Assembly: GCF_013395055.1 (NCBI RefSeq)
Contig: NZ_CP058349.1
Coordinates: forward strand, 1,920,001 to 1,984,000
Reading direction: 5' to 3'
DNA length: 64,000 bases
Source of the DNA: Pseudomonas sp. ABC1
GTDB taxonomy: Bacteria; Pseudomonadota; Gammaproteobacteria; Pseudomonadales; Pseudomonadaceae
Shown here: one piece after another, positions 1-10,333 of the stretch
Layout: every line of letters begins with the position of its first letter
Numbering within the stretch: position 1 is the stretch's first letter
Notes under the pieces: model-generated
Told to the model about the DNA's origin: nothing
The model's input: the letters and a program-made list of their open reading frames with translations, nothing else
The model's database searches: none
Program-made: the position numbers and the translations under genes

Positions 1-83
1 CGCCACCAGCAGGATCAGCAGCACCTGCAGGCCCAGCGCAAGTTGCGCGCTCCACTCATCCATCAGCAACATCAGTTGCTCTT

Positions 84-87
<4 letters not shown>
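1..87 (-). CDS. N-terminal fragment of a membrane protein (possibly MscS-type channel), cut by window edge
   Basis: Only the first 29 codons are present, read leftwards from a GTG at 85-87. A GGAGA Shine-Dalgarno sequence lies 8 bases upstream, and the GTGA overlaps the stop of the ABC-F gene by 4 bases, so the two are probably translationally coupled. The fragment reads VKEQLMLLMDEW followed by a Leu-rich hydrophobic stretch (LALGLQVLLILLVA), which looks like a first membrane helix. In P. aeruginosa a small mechanosensitive-channel gene sits next to this ABC-F gene, so an MscS-family product is a reasonable guess. The guess comes from remembered synteny, not from any visible domain. Confidence 0.5.
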
Positions 88-1994
<1,907 letters not shown>

Positions 1995-2056
1995 AATGGC
2001 GGCGGAGTTTATCAGTTCGTCCAGCGCGCCATTGCGCTCAGCGAGAAAAAATCGTC

Positions 2057-2527
2057 ATGCACAACCCCGCTCTCTGGCCTTTCGCCCTGCATTGCTATGT
2101 AAAGCCCGGTATCCAGGACACCTGCCTGCGACTACAGCGGGAACATGGACTGGATGTCTGCCTGCTGCTGTGCTGCTGCTGGCTGGAAACACGCCGGGTC
2201 GCCTTCAGCGCGCAGCGCCTGGAAAGCCTGCAGGCGCGCATCGGCGACTGGCAGCGAGAGATCACCCAACCACTGCGGCAACTGCGCATGGCCTGGCGTG
2301 CGGCAGCGCAGCGCGACGACGGCCTGCACGACCTGCGCGAGCGGCTCAAGGCGTTGGAACTGGATGCGGAGCGAATGGCGCTACAGCGCCTGGAGGCGCT
2401 CAGCCATGCCTGGCCAGCCGAGCGGCAGGCCGAGACATGGCTGGAACATTACCTGCCCACGGACGACGACACGCAACGACTGCGCGCCGCCGCCCAAGCG
2501 ACTCACTCCGAGCTGGCAGGCTTCTGA
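2057..2527 (+). CDS. TIGR02444/DUF2390 family protein
   Basis: A 156-aa protein beginning MHNPALWPFALHCYV, which I recognise as the TIGR02444 (DUF2390) family found next to algP and the ABC-F gene in pseudomonads. It is mostly helical, with a Cys/Leu-rich stretch (VCLLLCCCWLE, about residues 34-44) and a charged helical middle. No catalytic motif is visible and its function is unknown. It is divergent from the ABC-F gene with only 62 bases between, which must hold both promoters. Its 3' end overlaps the convergent algP gene by 25 bases, so the two transcripts are complementary at their ends. Confidence 0.85.
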   Translation: MHNPALWPFALHCYVKPGIQDTCLRLQREHGLDVCLLLCCCWLETRRVAFSAQRLESLQARIGDWQREITQPLRQLRMAWRAAAQRDDGLHDLRERLKALELDAERMALQRLEALSHAWPAERQAETWLEHYLPTDDDTQRLRAAAQATHSELAGF

Positions 2528-3234
2528 GCGGGCTTGGCAGCCGGCTTGCGGGCCGCAGGACGACGCGCCGCTGGTTTGCTGGCAGTGCTGGCGAGTGCGG
2601 GCTTGGCGGCCGGAGTGGCAGGCTTCTTCGCCGCTGGAGCGGTGGACGCTGCCGGTTTGCTGGCAACGGGGCGCTTGGCCGCTGGCTTGGCGGCAGGTTT
2701 GGCAGCAGCAGGCTTGGCAGCGGGTTTAGCGACAGGCTTGGCGGCGGCAGCCGGTTTGGCAGCAGGAGCCTTGGCCGCAGCAGCGGGTTTGCTGGCGGCC
2801 GGCGTACGACGGCGACTGGTCGCCTTGGGCGCCACACCCTGCTCCAGCGCCTGACTGGCGGCACGCTCGACATCCGCAACACCCAACGCCAGCTTGAGGC
2901 TGTGCTCGGCATCCTGCTTGAGCTTGGAGATATAGGTCAGGGTTTCGCCCTGGCGGGTCTGCAGCAGCGCCAGCAGGTCTTCCAGTTCACCGATACGCGC
3001 TCGCGCCTTGGCCTGCGCCTTGGCCTTGCCGGCAGAAGCCGCTTCGTCGAGCTGGGTACGCGCCTTGAGCAGTTTTTCCTGGGCCTTGCCACGCTGCTTT
3101 TCCAGCTTGGCGAGGATTTGCTCGGCCTCTTCCCGGGCTTTCTCGCAAGCCTTTTCCAGATGGTCGATCAGACTGCGGGAGAGCTGCTGCAGAAGGTGCA
3201 GCGGGGTGGTGAGCGATTGCTTCTTCGAAGACAT
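2503..3234 (-). CDS. algP: AlgP (AlgR3) histone-like regulatory protein with KPAA-repeat tail
   Basis: This is a 243-aa histone H1-like protein associated with alginate gene regulation in P. aeruginosa. The start chosen is MSSKKQSLTTPLHLLQQ at 3232-3234; an upstream in-frame Met would add 20 residues of poor quality. Residues 1-120 form a charged, coiled-coil-like helical region (LEKACEKAREEAEQILAKLE and similar). From about residue 135 the protein is almost wholly Lys/Pro/Ala, with many KPAA, KPAAA and KPAAK units, the hallmark of AlgP. The tail is basic, should bind DNA without sequence preference, and is low-complexity at DNA level. The protein is shorter than the P. aeruginosa one (about 350 aa), which is consistent with repeat contraction. 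It lies just downstream of algQ on the same strand, 73 bases away. Confidence 0.92.
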   Translation of the reverse strand: MSSKKQSLTTPLHLLQQLSRSLIDHLEKACEKAREEAEQILAKLEKQRGKAQEKLLKARTQLDEAASAGKAKAQAKARARIGELEDLLALLQTRQGETLTYISKLKQDAEHSLKLALGVADVERAASQALEQGVAPKATSRRRTPAASKPAAAAKAPAAKPAAAAKPVAKPAAKPAAAKPAAKPAAKRPVASKPAASTAPAAKKPATPAAKPALASTASKPAARRPAARKPAAKPAQKPASSE

Positions 3235-3307
3235 GAATGCGCCTCCTGGCGATTGGGGTGCGGCCATACTAGACCGCTCCCCGCCACTCGCCAAGAGAGC
3301 GAAGTAG

Positions 3308-3763
3308 TCAGACCGTTTCGGGCACCTGGCGGTGTGCGGTATGCAGCACTTCGATCAAGCAGTCTTCCAGTTCGAAACGCTCGTGCAGCAGTTGCCCGAT
3401 CTGGTGCAATTCATCGACCAGTGCGGCATCTTCCGCGGCTCGCTCGCACTGGTCGTTGAACGCCAGCGCATGCTCGGTGATTGCCTGCAAACGCGGGTAG
3501 ATGCGTGTCGCCAGCTCGATCCCCTGATGATTGCCAAAGGCTTCGGCTTCCCTGACCAGTTGCTCGTAGACACCGAAATGGCCCGCGGAAACATAGTCGA
3601 GCAGCAGTTGGCAGAAACGCTGCCGGCTTTCCTTCGTAGTCGCCTGCGCCCGTTGCAGGTCGGCATAGACCTGCACCAGTTCATGGCGCTCCTGCAACCA
3701 GCGATCGATCAGCAGATGGACGCCTCCCCAGCGCTCCTGGGCATTACGGCAGCTTTCCAGCAT
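3308..3763 (-). CDS. algQ: AlgQ, Rsd-family anti-sigma-70 factor
   Basis: A 151-aa member of the Rsd/AlgQ family, which binds region 4 of the housekeeping sigma factor and frees core RNA polymerase for alternative sigmas. The sequence starts MLESCRNAQERWGGVHLLIDRWLQERHEL, and the WGGVH..ID.WL.ER segment is typical. The rest is helical (LLLDYVSAGHFGVYEQLV, ERFELEDCLIEVL), matching the all-alpha fold. Length fits the family (about 150-160 aa). The order dsbB, algQ, algP on one strand is the known Pseudomonas arrangement. In P. aeruginosa it influences alginate, siderophore and nucleotide metabolism through sigma competition. A gap of 147 bases separates it from dsbB. Confidence 0.93.
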   Translation of the reverse strand: MLESCRNAQERWGGVHLLIDRWLQERHELVQVYADLQRAQATTKESRQRFCQLLLDYVSAGHFGVYEQLVREAEAFGNHQGIELATRIYPRLQAITEHALAFNDQCERAAEDAALVDELHQIGQLLHERFELEDCLIEVLHTAHRQVPETV

Positions 3764-3910
3764 GTGTATTCACCTCGTTCGTGGGCACATGGGCGCCATG
3801 GAATCCGTGCGGATGAGCGGCATGGACGGCAGCGTTCAATTGGGTATGACTATCATCGATACCGTCCGTCCATCATGGCCCGAGACGCTTGTAGAAGCCA
3901 GATGTTTCCC

Positions 3911-4405
3911 TCAACGCCCCGGGCGGACGGCCTGCCAGACAGCGAACACCAGCATGCCGACGAACGCCAGCAGGCTCCACTCGGGGATGCTCATGCCCAG
4001 CAGCGTCCAGCTCACTTCGGCGCACTCGGCGGTGCCGTGCAGCACCAGGCGGACAATGTCCTGGAACGGCAGCGCCTCCATCATGTATTCGAGACTGGGC
4101 AGGCAACTGGGCAACTGGTCGGCCGGCACGCTCTGCAACCAGACCTGACGAGCCGCCGTGGCGCCCCCCGCCAAGGCGAACAGCAGGGCGATAGCACTGT
4201 AGATCCGACGCCCGGTCCGCGCCGGATCGTGGATCGCGGCCGCCAGGCAGGCCAGGCCGAAACCGATCACGCAGATGCGCTGCACGATGCACAGCGGGCA
4301 AGGCGCCAGCCCGACGACATGCTCCAGATAGAGCGCGGCCACCATGATCAGCAGGCAGGCGAGGAAAGCGAGAAAGAACAGTGGACGGGGACTGGCGAAG
4401 TTCAT
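3911..4405 (-). CDS. dsbB: DsbB disulfide bond formation protein
   Basis: An inner-membrane quinone-dependent oxidase that re-oxidises DsbA. The 164-aa form starting MNFASPRPLFFLAFL at 4403-4405 is chosen because upstream in-frame sequence is non-membrane and passes through a REP-like hairpin. Four hydrophobic helices are visible. The quinone-side Cys pair is APCPLCIVQR (C36, C39) and the second periplasmic pair is provided by LPSCLPS and ECAEVSW. The Arg following the first pair is conserved in the family. It ends PEWSLLAFVGMLVFAVWQ, the fourth helix. This is the dsbB-family gene that accompanies algQ in pseudomonads; P. aeruginosa has a second dsbB elsewhere, so it could be the dsbH-type paralogue. 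Confidence 0.92.
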   Translation of the reverse strand: MNFASPRPLFFLAFLACLLIMVAALYLEHVVGLAPCPLCIVQRICVIGFGLACLAAAIHDPARTGRRIYSAIALLFALAGGATAARQVWLQSVPADQLPSCLPSLEYMMEALPFQDIVRLVLHGTAECAEVSWTLLGMSIPEWSLLAFVGMLVFAVWQAVRPGR

Positions 4406-4526
4406 GATCGGTCTGCGTGGGTGAAGAAGGGCTCTACGGTAGAGGAAAGCGGGAATGAGCGTCCAGCTTCTCCAACCGTCCCCCAAGGTAATCGCATGAC
4501 TCTCTTCATTCCGCACGCTTCTGCCC

Positions 4527-4563
4527 CCCTCTCCCGCTTGCGGGAGAGGGCCAGGGAGAGGGA
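4527..4563. repeat. REP-like hairpin, copy 1
   Basis: An 11-bp perfect stem (CCCTCTCCCGC / GCGGGAGAGGG) with a TT loop is followed by CCAGGGAGAGGGA. The same element, with one or two changes, occurs at 19138-19174. It lies between dsbB and the Crp/Fnr-type regulator gene. It resembles a dispersed intergenic repeat that is common in proteobacterial genomes. Confidence 0.85.
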
Positions 4564-4601
4564 AGAAAAACGTCATGCAATTGCCTGAATCGATTCGCCA
4601 A

Positions 4602-5315
4602 TCAGAACGACCGCTGCGCCCCGTCCGCCAACTGGGTAATGTGCTGCAACTCCAGCAACTGCCAATGCCGCTGGCGACCCTTGACGTAGCCATGCTGCTG
4701 CCAGTCGGAGAACAGCCGGCTCAGGGACTCGGCACGAATGCCGAGGTTGGCCGCCAGCTGCCGCTGGCTCAAGGGCAGTTCGATGGCGGCGCCCTGCTGC
4801 TGGTATTGCAGCAACAGGTAGGCCGCCAACCGCTGGGCCGCCGAGCTGCTGGTCATCCACTCGACCTCGTTGATGCGCCGATAGAGCCGATGGCTGAGGG
4901 ACTGCAACAACCGCAGCGACAGTTGCGGAAAACGCTCACAGGCATCCAGCAACGCCTGCTGGCTCAAACGCCAGTAGCGCGTCTCCTGGGTGGTGCGGGC
5001 GTTCATCGGATAGCGCCCATGGGGCATGAACATCGCCGCATCGGCGACCAGTTGTCCCCGACCAAACTGGCTGAACACCCGCTCGTCCCCATCCATGTTG
5101 AAGCGCAGCACCTCGACCTGGCCGCTCTCGATCAATAGATAGTGGTGGGCCGGCTCGCCCTCGCGGAACAGGAAAACACCCGCCGCCGAGTGTTTCAGTA
5201 CCGCATCCGCCAGCAGCGCCGTCCTGACCGGCTCCGGCATCGACTCGAACAGGGGATGGGCGGCCAGCAGGCTGTCGGCCTGCCTGTATGCCAGCGGCAC
5301 CTTGGCGTTCGTCAT
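4602..5315 (-). CDS. Crp/Fnr-family transcriptional regulator (DNR/NssR-like, no Fe-S cysteines)
   Basis: A 237-aa regulator with an N-terminal cyclic-nucleotide-binding-type beta roll (FLFREGEPAHHYLLIESGQVEVLR, about residues 48-70), a long dimerisation helix, and a C-terminal winged helix. The recognition helix reads IRAESLSRLFSDW, keeping the E-x-x-S-R pattern that FNR/DNR-type proteins use to read TTGAT half-sites. Only one Cys is present, so an FNR-style 4Fe-4S cluster is excluded. The start MTNAKVPLAYRQ (5313-5315) is preferred; earlier Met codons would add GC-rich, non-domain sequence. It is divergent from the ABC importer genes by 242 bases and is the obvious candidate regulator of that cluster. 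A haem- or NO-sensing DNR-like role is inferred from the neighbours. No perfect FNR-type box was seen in the divergent region. Confidence 0.82.
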   Translation of the reverse strand: MTNAKVPLAYRQADSLLAAHPLFESMPEPVRTALLADAVLKHSAAGVFLFREGEPAHHYLLIESGQVEVLRFNMDGDERVFSQFGRGQLVADAAMFMPHGRYPMNARTTQETRYWRLSQQALLDACERFPQLSLRLLQSLSHRLYRRINEVEWMTSSSAAQRLAAYLLLQYQQQGAAIELPLSQRQLAANLGIRAESLSRLFSDWQQHGYVKGRQRHWQLLELQHITQLADGAQRSF

Positions 5316-5557
5316 GGGGCAGGCCTGCGCTATCGAGAGGAGTTGTCGATCAAGGATATTTCTCATCCCCATGATCGGCAATACACGACCTCCGAAAGGC
5401 CCGGCCAACGCGTGTGCAAGCCCGCCAACGATCCACCTGCGGCACAGCCTCGCAGGTTCGGCTGCCGGTCTTAACAAATGTCATGGGGCAATTCCGACAA
5501 ACGTGGAATGATTCGCATCTGTAATGAAAACCCATTCATCCTGCGAAGAAGACGCCC

Positions 5558-6544
5558 ATGCCTCGCACCCGTATCTGGCTTTCCTGCCTACTTCTTTCAG
5601 CCTTCGCCTGCCTGTCGGCGCAAGCCGCACCAACGAAGAAAGTCGAGACGATCCGCCTGGCCGGCCCGAACGCGATCTTCAGCCTGCCGCTGTTGCACAT
5701 GCTGGATAGCGGGGCGCTGGACGCCTACGCCGAACACGTCGAGTTCCGCCAGTGGGACGGCCCGGACCAGTTGCGCGCCCTCCTGCTGCAAGGCCAGATC
5801 GACTACAGCGCGGCGCCGGTAATCCTGCCGGCGCTGCTGCGCAACCGTGGGGAGCCGGTCAGGCTGCTGAACACCTCGGTGTGGAACGTGGTCTGGCTGA
5901 TCAGCCGCGATCCAAAGGTCAAGGGCTTCGCCGACCTGCGCGGCGAGACGGTGCTGTCGCCGATCCAGCGCGAGTTTCCCGGCCTGCTGCTGAACGAAGT
6001 GCTCGGCGAGCTGCGGCTCGAAGCAGGCAAGGACATCCACTTCCGCGCCCTGCGCAGCGGCCCGGACGCGATTGCCCTGATGCAGGCAAAACAGGCCGAG
6101 CACATCCTGCTGGTCGAGCCGGCCGCCTCTCTGTTGCTGCAACGCAACCGGCAGCAGGGCGGCGCACCGCTGTACCGCGTGCAGAGCCTGGAGCAGGCCT
6201 GGGCGCAGGTCTTCCCCGACGCCGCGCAACTGCCGATCGCCGGGTTGATGGCCAGCCGTAACGTCGCCGATGACAGCGAACTGAATACCCATGTGGCCGA
6301 CGCCTATGCGCAGTCGGCGCGCTGGTGTGCGCAACAACCCCGGGCCTGTGCCGAACTGGCGCACCGCCACTGGCCGCACATGCCGGTCGAGGCGCTGGAG
6401 GAAGCGATTGGCACGGTGGACCTGGACCTGCATTCCGCGCGGGACTTCCGCCCGCAGCTGCAGGCCCTGTATGCGCGCCTGCTGCGGCAGTCACCCGAGC
6501 TGATCGGCGGACAGTTGCCGGATGATGGACTGTACGGACCATGA
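5558..6544 (+). CDS. ABC importer periplasmic substrate-binding protein, NitT/TauT (NMT1/THI5-like) family
   Basis: A 328-aa exported binding protein. Residues 1-23 (MPRTRIWLSCLLLSAFACLS then AQAA) are a clear Sec signal peptide with an Ala-x-Ala cleavage site. The mature part starts KKVETIRLAGPNAIFSLPLLHML, the usual opening of NitT/TauT solute-binding proteins, and contains IDYSAAPVILPALLRN and VLSPIQREFPGLLLNEVL. The family serves nitrate, sulfonates, thiamine precursors and metal chelates, so the substrate cannot be named. Its stop overlaps the permease start by 4 bases (ATGA). The gene begins a five- or six-gene unit running to 11084. The globin and DUF1971 gene at the end of the unit suggest a nitrogen-oxide-related function (inference). 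Confidence 0.85.
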   Translation: MPRTRIWLSCLLLSAFACLSAQAAPTKKVETIRLAGPNAIFSLPLLHMLDSGALDAYAEHVEFRQWDGPDQLRALLLQGQIDYSAAPVILPALLRNRGEPVRLLNTSVWNVVWLISRDPKVKGFADLRGETVLSPIQREFPGLLLNEVLGELRLEAGKDIHFRALRSGPDAIALMQAKQAEHILLVEPAASLLLQRNRQQGGAPLYRVQSLEQAWAQVFPDAAQLPIAGLMASRNVADDSELNTHVADAYAQSARWCAQQPRACAELAHRHWPHMPVEALEEAIGTVDLDLHSARDFRPQLQALYARLLRQSPELIGGQLPDDGLYGP

Positions 6545-7323
6545 GCCAGCGCCCTATCCCGTCCCGGCGGCGCACCGCGCCTGGCTGGGCCGTCGTCGGC
6601 GTCCTGGCGCTGCTGCTCGGTTGGCAGTACCTGGCGAGCCACAGCAGCCCGCTGCTGATGGCGACACCGCTGGAAACGCTGCAAGCGCTGCTACGCCTGG
6701 CGACCGATGCCCAGGCCCGCCAACAGGCCTGGACCACCCTCGGGCGAATCGCCACCGGCGTCAGCCTGGGTTGCCTGCTGGGCTTCAGCCTGGGCGTGCT
6801 GGCCGGGCTGGATGCGCGCCTGCGCGGCCTGCTCGAACCGTTGCGCTGGCTGCTGATGGCGATCCCACCGGTGGTGGTCGTGGTGCTGGCTATGCTCTGG
6901 TTCGGTCTGGGCACGCGCATGGTGGTGTTCATCAGCATCCTGATGCTGGCACCGGGCATGTACGTGAACACGGTCAAGGGCATGTTGCTGGTCGACCGCA
7001 ACCTCACGGAAATGGTGACGGTCTATCGCCTCTCGGCCTGGCAGCGCCTGCGTCATCTGTATGTACCCGCGCTGGCTGCGCCGCTCTCGTCGGCGCTGCT
7101 GATCGCCACGTGCGGCGGTGTAAGGCTGATCGTCATGGCCGAGTTGCTCGGTGCCGAGGACGGCGTCGGCTACGCTCTGGCCAATGCCCGCAGCATCCTC
7201 GACAACGCCGGCATCTATGCCTGGGCCTTGCTGGTACTGCTGTGGGTGGCACTGCTGGAGTTCGCCCTGCTGCAACCGATCCAGCGGCGTCTCTGCGCCT
7301 GGCAGGAGAACGGCCATGCTTGA
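6541..7323 (+). CDS. ABC importer permease, NitT/TauT family
   Basis: A 260-aa inner-membrane permease with about six hydrophobic helices. The cytoplasmic EAA-type loop is visible as MVTVYRLSAWQRLRHLYVPALAAPLSS. It starts with an ATGA overlap with the binding-protein gene and ends 8 bases inside the ATPase gene, so the three are translationally coupled. Length and layout match SsuC/TauC-like permeases. The substrate is unknown for the reasons given for the binding protein. Confidence 0.88.
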   Translation: MSQRPIPSRRRTAPGWAVVGVLALLLGWQYLASHSSPLLMATPLETLQALLRLATDAQARQQAWTTLGRIATGVSLGCLLGFSLGVLAGLDARLRGLLEPLRWLLMAIPPVVVVVLAMLWFGLGTRMVVFISILMLAPGMYVNTVKGMLLVDRNLTEMVTVYRLSAWQRLRHLYVPALAAPLSSALLIATCGGVRLIVMAELLGAEDGVGYALANARSILDNAGIYAWALLVLLWVALLEFALLQPIQRRLCAWQENGHA

Positions 7324-8017
7324 GCTAAGACACGCGAGCCTCGGCCATGGGCGCACGCCGGTGGTAGAGGCGCTCGACCTGCGCCTGAGCCCTGGCCAAC
7401 GCCTGGGCATCCTCGGCCCCAGCGGCAGCGGCAAGAGCACCCTGCTCAAGGTCGCCGCCGGGCTGCTCGCGCCCTTGCAGGGCGAATGCCGCAACACCTT
7501 CGCCAGGCCGGTGCTGGTCTTCCAGGAGCCTCGCCTGCTGCCCTGGCAGACAGTGCTCGACAACCTGCTGATCGCCCTGCAGGCCGCCGGCCAAGCGCCT
7601 CACCAGGCCCGGCAGAACGCCGAACGATGGCTGGCACGTACCGGCCTGTCGGCAGCAGCCAACCTCTGGCCAGGACAGCTCTCGGGCGGCATGGCGCAAC
7701 GGGCCGCCCTGGCGCGTGCTTTCGCCGTGCAGGCGGACCTGCTGATGCTGGACGAACCCTTCTCCGCCCTCGACCCGGCACTGCGCAACAACCTGATCGA
7801 GCTGTGCCGGACCTACCTGCGCGACAGCGGCGCGGCCTTGCTCTGCGTCAGCCACCAGCCCCATGAAGTGGTGGAGCTGGCCGACCAATGCCTGTTGCTG
7901 CACCAGGGCCGCGCCCAGCACCTGGGGTTGGACGAGGCATCCGACGACGACGCGCGACGGCACCTCGCCCAGTGCCTGCAAGCGCGACTGGTCGCCATGG
8001 AGCCCGACTGCTCATGA
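7316..8017 (+). CDS. ABC importer ATP-binding protein, NitT/TauT family
   Basis: A 233-aa ATPase with Walker A GPSGSGKSTLLK (about residues 36-47), Q-loop in VFQEPRLLPWQTV, signature LSGGMAQRAALARA, Walker B LLMLDEPFSALD and switch His in VSHQPHE. The LLPWQTVLDN Q-loop region is typical of SsuB/TauB/NrtD ATPases. The start ATG at 7316 overlaps the permease by 8 bases. There is no C-terminal regulatory domain. Together with the two preceding genes it forms a complete importer, and the next gene encodes an outer-membrane receptor, giving a two-membrane uptake route. Confidence 0.9.
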   Translation: MLELRHASLGHGRTPVVEALDLRLSPGQRLGILGPSGSGKSTLLKVAAGLLAPLQGECRNTFARPVLVFQEPRLLPWQTVLDNLLIALQAAGQAPHQARQNAERWLARTGLSAAANLWPGQLSGGMAQRAALARAFAVQADLLMLDEPFSALDPALRNNLIELCRTYLRDSGAALLCVSHQPHEVVELADQCLLLHQGRAQHLGLDEASDDDARRHLAQCLQARLVAMEPDCS

Positions 8018-8169
8018 AACGACGCCCGAAATCCACTGGCCTGCCGCTCCCGCGACTCGACCGATTCGTTGCAAAACCCTGGCCCTGGCGCTCACCCGCC
8101 GACGCCATGACCGATGGAAATTCCTCTCGCACGGGTGATGTCCACCCCTTTGTCTCTCTGGAGATCCGC

Positions 8170-10320
8170 ATGCCGTACCGTCCGTTGCCCCCCTCCCGCC
8201 GCATGCCCTGGCTGTTGCTGCTGGCCAGCCTGCCGCTCGCGGCCCAGGCCGCCGAACCGACCGAACTGAGCCCGCTCGACATCAAGGGCCAGGCCAGCAG
8301 CACCTCGCTGACGCCATCGGCCAGCCAGGTACGCGAACGCCTGGCGCGGGTGCCGGGCGGCACCAACCTCAGCGAGCCGCAGCAGGAAACGCGCCTGGCC
8401 AGCCTGCGCGACGCGCTGGACTACCAGCCGGGCGTGGTGATCCAGGAGTTCTTCGGCGGTACCGACCAGCCACGCCTGAACATCCGTGGCTCGGGCATCC
8501 AGAGCAACCCGGTCAACCGCGGCGTCCTGCTGTTGCAGGACGGCCTGCCGCTGAACGAGGCGGACGGCTCCTTCGTCATCAGCCTGCTGGAACCGCGCAA
8601 CGCGTCCCACATCAGCGTCCGCCGTGGCGCCAATGCCGGCTCGCCCGGTGCCACCAGCCTCGGCGGCGAGCTGGACTTCCAGTCGCTGACCGGCGCCGAC
8701 GAGCGCGCCCACCTGCGCCTGGAGGGCGGCAGCTTCGGCCGCTACGGCCAGCAACTGGCCGGCGGCCTGCAACAGGGCGACCTGGATGCCCGGGTCAGCC
8801 TGAGCAACGACAGCTACGACGGCTACCGCCATCACTCGAACTCACGCCGCACCCTGCTGCAGAGCAACTTCGGCTTCCGTCGCGGCGAGGACTTCGACAA
8901 CCGCACCTACCTCAACTGGGGCACGCTCAAGTTCAACATTCCCAACGTCATCACCAAGGCCCGCCTGAAATCCGAGCCGCGTAGCGTACTGGGCGACGGC
9001 ACCACGCCCCAGGACAACCTGCTGAACATCTACCGCCGCGACCCGCACCGCGAAACCGAGCAACTGCGCATCGCCAACCGCAGCCGCTGGGGCGACGAGC
9101 AACTGAACCAGACCTTCGGCATCTATGCGCAGAACACCGACGACACCTTCGTCGACCCGCTCAGCCACACCGTCACCGACACCGACACTGTCGGCGCCCA
9201 GTGGCAATTGCAGGGGCGCGCCGAGCACTTCGACTACCGCCTCGCCAGTTCCTGGTCGCAGAGCGACATGGACCGCAAGCTGTACGCCAACAACCCGCAG
9301 AATGGCTCGCGCTACAGTGCGACACCGTTCGCCACGCTGGACCTGCAAGCGCGCAACCTCGACCTGCAACTGGGGCTGGACTGGCACCTCGCCAGCCAGT
9401 GGCTGCTGGTCACCGAACTGAAATGGAGCCAGGTCAGCCGCGATGCGGGCAACCTCCGCCAGCCGAGCCAGGGCCAGAGTTCCCGGCAACGGCTCGACCA
9501 GCAGTGGAACTACACGACACCCAAGGTCGGCCTGGTCTGGACGCCCTCGCCGCAGGTGCGCCTGTACGCCAACCTCAGCCGCAGCCACGAAGCCCCGACA
9601 TTCTGGGAAATCGTCACATCGACGGTGGCGGCGAACAACCCGGCGTCCGCCAGCAGCGACCTGGTCAAGCTGGACGTTCAGCGCGGCACCACCCTGGAAC
9701 TGGGCGGCAATGGCTCGCTGCTGGCCAATGGCGGACTGGACTGGGCGCTGTCGGTCTACCAGAGCCGTATCGACGATGAACTGATCTCCACCACCGACAG
9801 CCTGGGGGTGAAAGTCGGCACCTACAACTACGCTTCGCGTACCCGTCACCGTGGCATCGAGGCCGGGCTGAACGGCAGCCAGCCGCTGCCGGCACTGCTG
9901 CTGGACGGCGAGACCGCACTGGACTGGCGCATGAGCTGGACCTTCAGCGACTTCCGCTTCCAGGGCGGCGAGTATTCCGGCAACCGCATCGCCGGTGTCC
10001 CGCGCCACCTGCTGAACGGCGAACTGCTGCTGCGCAGCGGCCCCCTGCGCTTCGGCCCGAACCTGCGCTGGGTACCGCAGGACTCGCCCACCGACCACGC
10101 CAACACCCGCAACAACTATCAGGACGCCTATGCCCTGTGGGGATTGAAGCTGGACTATCAGGTGCGCGAAGGTTTCTCGGTCTACCTGCAAGGGGATAAC
10201 CTGACGGACAAGACCTACGCCAGCACCTTCGTCATCCGCAACCGTGCCGATGCCAGCCAGCCGACCTTCCTCAGCGGCAGCGGACGCAGCCTGAGCGCCG
10301 GGCTGAACTATTCCTTCTGA
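8170..10320 (+). CDS. TonB-dependent outer-membrane receptor
   Basis: A 716-aa TonB-dependent receptor. The start ATG at 8170 has a GGAG Shine-Dalgarno and opens a signal peptide (RRMPWLLLLASLPLAAQAAE). A TonB-box-like segment follows (TELSPLDIKG), then a plug domain with LNIRGSGIQSNPVNRGVLLLQDG and ISVRRGANAGSPGATSLGG. The remainder shows alternating aromatic beta-barrel strands and ends SLSAGLNYSF with the terminal Phe needed for outer-membrane assembly. A 152-base leader separates it from the ATPase gene, but both lie on the same strand. Linkage to a NitT/TauT-type importer suggests an unusual small-molecule or metal-chelate substrate; nothing in the sequence identifies it. Its C-terminal region does not obviously match OprC/NosA copper receptors, though I could not align it. 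Confidence 0.88.
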   Translation: MPYRPLPPSRRMPWLLLLASLPLAAQAAEPTELSPLDIKGQASSTSLTPSASQVRERLARVPGGTNLSEPQQETRLASLRDALDYQPGVVIQEFFGGTDQPRLNIRGSGIQSNPVNRGVLLLQDGLPLNEADGSFVISLLEPRNASHISVRRGANAGSPGATSLGGELDFQSLTGADERAHLRLEGGSFGRYGQQLAGGLQQGDLDARVSLSNDSYDGYRHHSNSRRTLLQSNFGFRRGEDFDNRTYLNWGTLKFNIPNVITKARLKSEPRSVLGDGTTPQDNLLNIYRRDPHRETEQLRIANRSRWGDEQLNQTFGIYAQNTDDTFVDPLSHTVTDTDTVGAQWQLQGRAEHFDYRLASSWSQSDMDRKLYANNPQNGSRYSATPFATLDLQARNLDLQLGLDWHLASQWLLVTELKWSQVSRDAGNLRQPSQGQSSRQRLDQQWNYTTPKVGLVWTPSPQVRLYANLSRSHEAPTFWEIVTSTVAANNPASASSDLVKLDVQRGTTLELGGNGSLLANGGLDWALSVYQSRIDDELISTTDSLGVKVGTYNYASRTRHRGIEAGLNGSQPLPALLLDGETALDWRMSWTFSDFRFQGGEYSGNRIAGVPRHLLNGELLLRSGPLRFGPNLRWVPQDSPTDHANTRNNYQDAYALWGLKLDYQVREGFSVYLQGDNLTDKTYASTFVIRNRADASQPTFLSGSGRSLSAGLNYSF

Positions 10321-10333
10321 TCGGAGAGCACCC

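Noticed and set aside
5316..5557. FNR/DNR-type box in the divergent region of the regulator/ABC cluster.
   Set aside because: TTGTCGATCAA at 5343 has the two half-motifs too close (11 rather than 14 bases) and no other candidate keeps both halves.
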